From contig JAIRZC010000016.1 of the NCBI GenBank assembly GCA_031267455.1, positions 1 through 9,704 on the forward strand: a stretch of 9,704 nt of DNA, given 5' to 3'. Made by a program: the position numbers and the translations under genes. The notes under the pieces are model-generated. The model made no database searches. It had not been told where the DNA came from and saw only the letters and a program-made list of their open reading frames with translations. Of this stretch, positions 6,269 to 9,704 are shown piece after piece (positions within the stretch are counted from its first letter, which is position 1; each line of letters begins with the position of its first letter). This DNA is from Accumulibacter sp. (GTDB taxonomy: Bacteria > Pseudomonadota > Gammaproteobacteria > Burkholderiales > Rhodocyclaceae).

Positions 6269-7684
6269 ATGGCAAGTCCGCAAGACGTACTCAAAATGGT
6301 CAAGGAAAACGACGCCAAGTTTGTCGATTTCCGCTTTACCGATACCCGCGGCAAGGAGCAGCACGTCACCATACCCGTCGCCGTGTTCGGAGAAGAAACA
6401 TTCGAGGACGGCCACGCGTTCGACGGTTCGTCGATCGCCGGATGGAAAGGCATCCAAGCCTCCGACATGCTGCTGATGCCGGACCCGGCAACGGCCTTCA
6501 TCGATCCTTTTATGGAAGAGTCGACGATCGTTCTGACTTGTGATGTCGTCGAACCCGATACCGGCAAGGGTTACGACCGCGACCCGCGTTCGATCGCAAA
6601 ACGCGGCGAAGCGTATCTAAAGAGTTCAGGGGTTGGCGATACGGCCTATTTTGGCCCCGAGCCCGAATTTTTCATTTTCGATTCGGTCGACTGGGGTGTC
6701 GATATGTCGGGATCCTTCGTGAAAGTCTATTCGCAGGAAGCTGCCTGGGAGTCGGGTGAAAAGGCCGAGAGGGCGGGTGGACTCGGGCACAGGCCCGCTA
6801 CCAAGGGTGGCTACTTTCCCGTTCCACCGGTCGATAGTCTTCAGGATATCCGCTCGGCAATCTGTCTTGCCCTCCAGGAGTGCGGCGTCGATGTCGAGGT
6901 ACATCACCACGAAGTTGCGACCGCGGGCCAATGTGAAATCGGCACGAGGTTCAATACACTCGTTCGCCGCGCCGACTGGACGCAGTTGCTCAAATACGTT
7001 ATCCATAATGTGGCCAACCAATATGGGAAAACCGCAACCTTCATGCCGAAACCCATTGTCGGCGACAACGGCTCCGGGATGCACTGCCATCAGTCGATAT
7101 GGAGAGATGGGAAAAACCTGTTCGCCGGAAATGGTTATGCTGGACTGTCCGATCTCGCGCTTTACTACATCGGCGGGATCATCAAGCATGCCCGTACGCT
7201 CAATGCGATTACGAATCCCGGTACCAATTCGTATAAACGCCTCGTTCCGGGTTTTGAAGCGCCGGTCAAGCTGGCCTACTCGGCGAAGAACCGTTCGGCG
7301 TCAATCCGCGTTCCCTTCGTGCATTCCGACAAGGCGCGTCGGATTGAGGTCCGTTTCCCGGACCCGATCTGCAATTCCTACCTCGGTTTCACCGCGATGA
7401 TGATGGCGGGGCTGGACGGCATACAGAACAAGATTCATCCAGGGGACCCTGCCGACAAGAATCTCTACGACCTTCCGCCCGAAGAAAATGCGAAAATTCC
7501 GACGGTCTGTTCAAGCCTCGACCAGGCGCTGGAATATCTTGATCAGGATCGCGAGTTCCTCACCCGCGGCGGTGTATTCAGCAACGAATGGATCGATGCG
7601 TACATCGCCCTGAAGATGGAGGAGGTCACGCGCTTTCGTATGACGACACACCCGCTCGAATTTGATATGTATTACAGTTGCTAA
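6269..7684 (+). CDS. glnA: glutamine synthetase, type I (GlnA)
   Basis: Cytoplasmic dodecameric enzyme that makes glutamine from glutamate, ammonia and ATP. The protein has 471 residues (E. coli has 469). Signatures seen: beta-Grasp segment with FDGSSIAGW (51-59), metal-binding EPEF (131-134), the ATP-site segment [16 protein letters not shown] (261-276), [18 protein letters not shown] (316-333), the RIEVRFPDP segment (358-366), and the adenylylation site NLYDLPPEE with Tyr400. The tyrosine implies control by GlnE-type adenylylation. The ATG at 6269 follows AAAGGAGA with 8-base spacing and gives the normal GlnA N-terminus; the frame is open back to 5948, but that part overlaps the operators and promoter. 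Expression is predicted to depend on sigma-54 and NtrC. A strong terminator follows 22 bases after the stop, so ntrBC transcription is at least partly separate. Confidence 0.98.
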   Translation: MASPQDVLKMVKENDAKFVDFRFTDTRGKEQHVTIPVAVFGEETFEDGHAFDGSSIAGWKGIQASDMLLMPDPATAFIDPFMEESTIVLTCDVVEPDTGKGYDRDPRSIAKRGEAYLKSSGVGDTAYFGPEPEFFIFDSVDWGVDMSGSFVKVYSQEAAWESGEKAERAGGLGHRPATKGGYFPVPPVDSLQDIRSAICLALQECGVDVEVHHHEVATAGQCEIGTRFNTLVRRADWTQLLKYVIHNVANQYGKTATFMPKPIVGDNGSGMHCHQSIWRDGKNLFAGNGYAGLSDLALYYIGGIIKHARTLNAITNPGTNSYKRLVPGFEAPVKLAYSAKNRSASIRVPFVHSDKARRIEVRFPDPICNSYLGFTAMMMAGLDGIQNKIHPGDPADKNLYDLPPEENAKIPTVCSSLDQALEYLDQDREFLTRGGVFSNEWIDAYIALKMEEVTRFRMTTHPLEFDMYYSC

Positions 7685-7705
7685 GCGCCCGTTACACAAA
7701 ATGGA

Positions 7706-7746
7706 CGGCGCGGAGATGAGGTTTCTCATCTCCGCGCCGGGGTTTT
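7706..7746 (+). terminator. rho-independent terminator after glnA
   Basis: A perfect 15-base-pair stem (7706-7720 with 7725-7739; GGCGCGGAGATGAG in the left arm) closes a GTTT loop and is followed by GGTTTTC. The stem is very strong, although the T run is only four long. It should stop most glnA transcripts before the DUF4124 gene, with read-through possible. Confidence 0.85.
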
Positions 7747-7751
7747 CATTT

Positions 7752-7777
7752 GTGTTTTGATGGTGCATCAAATACAC
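7752..7777. repeat. imperfect 26-base palindrome downstream of the glnA terminator
   Basis: TTTGATGGTGCATCAAA (7756-7772) is a perfect dyad with 7-base arms around a GTG centre. It is extended by GTGT (7752-7755) and ACAC (7774-7777) with one unpaired T at 7773, so the arms total 11 bases. It could be a protein-binding operator or an RNA hairpin. It lies 113 bases before the DUF4124 ATG and includes a TGGTGCA, which resembles an NtrC half-site, but the dyad as a whole does not fit NtrC. Confidence 0.5.
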
Positions 7778-7890
7778 TTTGTCCATTCCTGAACCGCCCG
7801 TGATCGATTTCGCCTTTCGTGCTTCGCGCTGCGGACGATTTTTGAGCGGGATACAGGGGATCAGTCATAAATGGATGCCGGGTATTTGCC

Positions 7891-8367
7891 ATGAACTTCG
7901 AAAGATCGTCGATTTTTGGGTTGGCCATGTTCCTTTTCGCCGTAGCGCCAGTGCGCGCGGATGTCATGTATCGTTGCGTCGACGCGGATGGCCGCAAGGT
8001 CTTTTCCAACATAAGATCCACCGCGCAGGGCATGAAGTGCGCGGCGGTACAGATCGCCGACCCCGCTCCGTCCCAGAACCGAAGCGCTTCGAAAACGCCA
8101 ACCCCGCCAAATTTCCCAAAAGTCGGTGGAGACACACAGAGAATGCGTGACAACGAGCGGCGGCGCATCCTCGAAAACGAGAGAGATTCCGAGCAGAAAG
8201 GCTTAGCGCAAGCCCAAAAGGAATTGGAAGAGCAGGAAGCGATGCGCAGCGGGAACGAGAAAAACTATCAGCGCGCGCTTGATCGGCTGCAACCATACAA
8301 GGATAAGGTGGCTTCGCATGAACGCAATCTCGAAGCCATCGAAAAGGAGATTTCCAATCTGCGCTGA
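7891..8367 (+). CDS. exported DUF4124-domain protein with C-terminal coiled coil
   Basis: Function unknown. The 158-residue protein starts with a typical Sec signal peptide (basic NFER, then hydrophobic SIFGLAMFLFAVAP, cleavage likely after APVRA at residue 23). The DUF4124 motif follows as DVMYRCVDADGRKVFSN (24-40). C29 and C50 could form a disulfide in the periplasm. After a Pro/Ser-rich linker (about 57-78), residues about 84-158 are almost entirely charged heptad-like helix, probably a coiled coil. No lipobox or second membrane segment is seen, so a periplasmic location is inferred. The ATG at 7891 has only a weak upstream GG-rich signal. A poor promoter candidate (TTGAGC 7842-7847, 18 bases, CATAAA 7866-7871) precedes it. 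The stop is 37 bases before ntrB, so the two are probably co-transcribed. DUF4124 genes are known between glnA and ntrB in betaproteobacteria, but no role in nitrogen control has been shown to my knowledge. Confidence 0.85.
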   Translation: MNFERSSIFGLAMFLFAVAPVRADVMYRCVDADGRKVFSNIRSTAQGMKCAAVQIADPAPSQNRSASKTPTPPNFPKVGGDTQRMRDNERRRILENERDSEQKGLAQAQKELEEQEAMRSGNEKNYQRALDRLQPYKDKVASHERNLEAIEKEISNLR

Positions 8368-8404
8368 GCTGTCCTCTTCTCTGTGAAGCCCTTTTCCAGG
8401 AACC

Positions 8405-9490
8405 ATGTCCGACTCGCTTCCCGATCCTTTCAGCGGACTTGACCTGCTTTCCTCGTCCGTTCTTTTTCTGGCCCCTGATTTCACCATCCGGCATCTGAAT
8501 CCCGCCGCCGAAAGTCTGCTGGCGATCGGAAAAAGGGGGTGCGTCGGCATCCCGCTTGGCGAAATCCTCGATGATTGCACAGGCGCTTTCCAGAGCGCAC
8601 TCGAAAATGCCGCGAAATACGGCTGGAATTACACCGGGCAGGGCCTGGAAATCAGACGAAACAGCGGAAAAAGCGATAGTACGGAACTGCATTTGAATTA
8701 CGCGGTCAATCCGGTAGAAAGCGTAACTCCCGGACTGATCGTCGAATTATGGCCGATAGAACACCAGGTACGGGCAACACGCGAAGAGCGTTTGCAAGAA
8801 CAGCAGCAGGCAAGCCGCGAATTGATCCGTAACCTCGCGCATGAAATCAAAAATCCACTGGGCGGGATACGCGGCGCGGCGCAGCTGCTTGAGCGTGAAC
8901 TCAACAATCCCAATCTGCGCGAATACACCCAAGTCATCATCAAGGAAGCCGATCGTCTGCAGGAACTGATGAAGCATCTCCTTTCGCCGCATCGCCCCAT
9001 GCGACCGGGCCCGGTCAATATTCACGAGGTTATCGAGCGAGTTCGGAGTCTGCTGATCGCCGAATTCCCGAAAACACTCACGATCCGGCGCGATTACGAT
9101 ACGAGCCTGCCCGAACTCATCGCCGACCGCGAACAGTTGATCCAGGCCGTGCTCAATGTCGCGCGCAACGCGGCGCAGGCAATCGGAGAACAGGCGCGGA
9201 ATGCCGATGGCCGCATCACGCTCCGCACCCGCGTCGCTCGGCAAGTTACGCTGACCAAGCGCCGCCATCGTCTCGCTTTATCACTGCAAGTCATCGACAA
9301 TGGCCCAGGCATTCCGGAAAACATCCGCAAGCGCATGTTTTTTCCGCTCGTATCTGGCCGCGAAGGCGGTTCCGGGCTTGGATTGACCTTGGCCCAAAGC
9401 TTCATCCATCAGCATCAGGGCGTCATCGAATGCGAGAGCCGCCCAGGCCATACCTGTTTTACGATCGTCATGCCGTTGAGCCTTTCCTGA
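8405..9490 (+). CDS. ntrB: nitrogen-regulation sensor histidine kinase/phosphatase NtrB (GlnL)
   Basis: Cytoplasmic two-component kinase that phosphorylates NtrC when nitrogen is short and, with PII, removes the phosphate when nitrogen is ample. The protein has 361 residues. An N-terminal PAS-like domain (about 11-117, including DFTIRHLNPAAESLL) is followed by a helical linker. The dimerisation/phosphoacceptor H-box LAHEIKNPLGGIRGAAQLL (144-162) has His146. The HATPase domain has the N box NVARNAAQA (Asn255), G1 box DNGPGIP (298-304) and G2 box GGSGLGL (321-327). There are no membrane segments, as expected for NtrB. The ATG at 8405 has an AGGA 5 bases upstream. The gene follows the DUF4124 gene by 37 bases and is followed, after an unusually long 149-base gap, by ntrC. 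Confidence 0.96.
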   Translation: MSDSLPDPFSGLDLLSSSVLFLAPDFTIRHLNPAAESLLAIGKRGCVGIPLGEILDDCTGAFQSALENAAKYGWNYTGQGLEIRRNSGKSDSTELHLNYAVNPVESVTPGLIVELWPIEHQVRATREERLQEQQQASRELIRNLAHEIKNPLGGIRGAAQLLERELNNPNLREYTQVIIKEADRLQELMKHLLSPHRPMRPGPVNIHEVIERVRSLLIAEFPKTLTIRRDYDTSLPELIADREQLIQAVLNVARNAAQAIGEQARNADGRITLRTRVARQVTLTKRRHRLALSLQVIDNGPGIPENIRKRMFFPLVSGREGGSGLGLTLAQSFIHQHQGVIECESRPGHTCFTIVMPLSLS

Positions 9491-9506
9491 TGGCAGGTTA
9501 TTTGCT
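9491..9506 (+). promoter_or_regulatory. candidate sigma-54 promoter in the ntrB-ntrC gap
   Basis: TGGCAGGTTATTTGCT starts at the base after the ntrB stop codon. GG at 9492-9493 and GC at 9504-9505 are 12 bases apart, and both the TGGCA and TTGCT halves match the sigma-54 consensus; this is at least as close to it as the glnA promoter. The start would be near 9516, leaving a leader of about 124 bases before ntrC. I found no NtrC dyad in the last 100 bases of ntrB, so which enhancer-binding protein would drive it is open. Confidence 0.6.
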
Positions 9507-9639
9507 TTTGCATGAGTACCGTTCGTTGCGTTTGAAAGAAAAGTGTTTTTATCCTGCTCGGTAAAGTGGAGCGAAGCACGAATTTCCTGCGCGCGATACT
9601 TCCCCAAAGGGGGATGTTCCCAACCGGAGTTAGTTTTCG
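9507..9639 (+). other. untranslated gap ahead of ntrC
   Basis: No coding sequence is evident in this stretch. It contains a small CCCC-AAA-GGGG hairpin (9602-9612) without a T tract, so not a convincing terminator, and a GGAG (9625-9628) that would serve as the ntrC ribosome binding site. If the sigma-54 site at 9491-9506 is real, most of this is ntrC leader RNA. Confidence 0.4.
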
Positions 9640-9704
9640 ATGAAGCCGATCTGGATTGTCGATGATGACAAGTCGATTCGTTGGGTGCTCGAAAAGACCC
9701 TGGC
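9640..9704 (+). CDS. ntrC: nitrogen-regulation response regulator NtrC (GlnG), N-terminal fragment
   Basis: Only the first 21 codons and part of the next are inside the window. They translate as MKPIWIVDDDKSIRWVLEKT, the beginning of the receiver domain of NtrC. The acidic pocket residues (VDDD, 7-10) are present; the phosphorylated Asp near residue 54, the AAA+ sigma-54 activation domain and the Fis-type DNA-binding domain lie beyond the edge. The ATG at 9640 is preceded by GGAG with about 11-base spacing. Position directly after ntrB and the conserved start make the identification reliable despite the short length. Its product is the expected activator at the two operators upstream of glnA. 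Confidence 0.93.
   Translation, partial: MKPIWIVDDDKSIRWVLEKTL

Noticed and set aside
9598..9614. Hairpin ahead of ntrC as a terminator
   Set aside because: The stem is only 4-6 base pairs and no T run follows.
1..9704. tRNA, rRNA, CRISPR array, insertion sequence or attachment site
   Set aside because: No cloverleaf, rRNA signature, regularly spaced repeats, transposase or terminal repeats were seen, including around the repressor relic.

Overview
The window looks like chromosomal DNA of a betaproteobacterium, perhaps from the Rhodocyclales or a nearby group. The clues are the glnA – DUF4124 gene – ntrB – ntrC order, the start of NtrC (MKPIWIVDDDKSIRWVLEK), a roughly 370-residue NadA, and a HerA-like DUF853 ATPase of the YjgR type. 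The genus is inference and cannot be fixed from this sequence alone.

Layout from left to right. (1) Positions 3-1493, minus: complete gene for a YjgR/DUF853 HerA-like ATPase, with a strong ribosome binding site and a plausible sigma-70 promoter. (2) About 1.0 kb (1494-2508) has no intact gene. It holds the wreck of an S24 (LexA/CI-type) prophage repressor on the minus strand: the protease domain can be read only by switching frames, yet its Ser and Lys catalytic codons are still exactly 37 codons apart. No other phage gene is visible. (3) Positions 2509-3510, plus: GluQ-RS, which makes the glutamyl-queuosine modification of tRNA-Asp. (4) Positions 3537-5891, minus: a tight three-gene cluster of rhodanese-like sulfurtransferase, quinolinate synthase NadA and an endonuclease/exonuclease/phosphatase-family protein. 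It converges on gluQ and diverges from glnA. (5) Positions 6059-9704, plus: the nitrogen-regulation locus, with two NtrC operators, a sigma-54 promoter, glnA, a strong terminator, an exported DUF4124 coiled-coil protein, ntrB, and the first 21 codons of ntrC.

How the genes work together. NtrB senses nitrogen status (through PII in known systems) and phosphorylates NtrC. NtrC~P would bind the paired operators upstream of glnA and drive the sigma-54 promoter, making glutamine synthetase, which itself keeps the adenylylation tyrosine (Tyr400). A second, very good sigma-54 promoter match begins one base after the ntrB stop codon, in an unusually long 149-base ntrB-ntrC gap. It suggests that ntrC may have its own sigma-54-dependent input.

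I did not find a wholly new multi-gene system. The observations most worth a second look are the ntrB-ntrC sigma-54 promoter, the decayed orphan repressor, the imperfect palindrome after the glnA terminator, and the conserved-looking but uncharacterised envelope protein inside the nitrogen-control locus.
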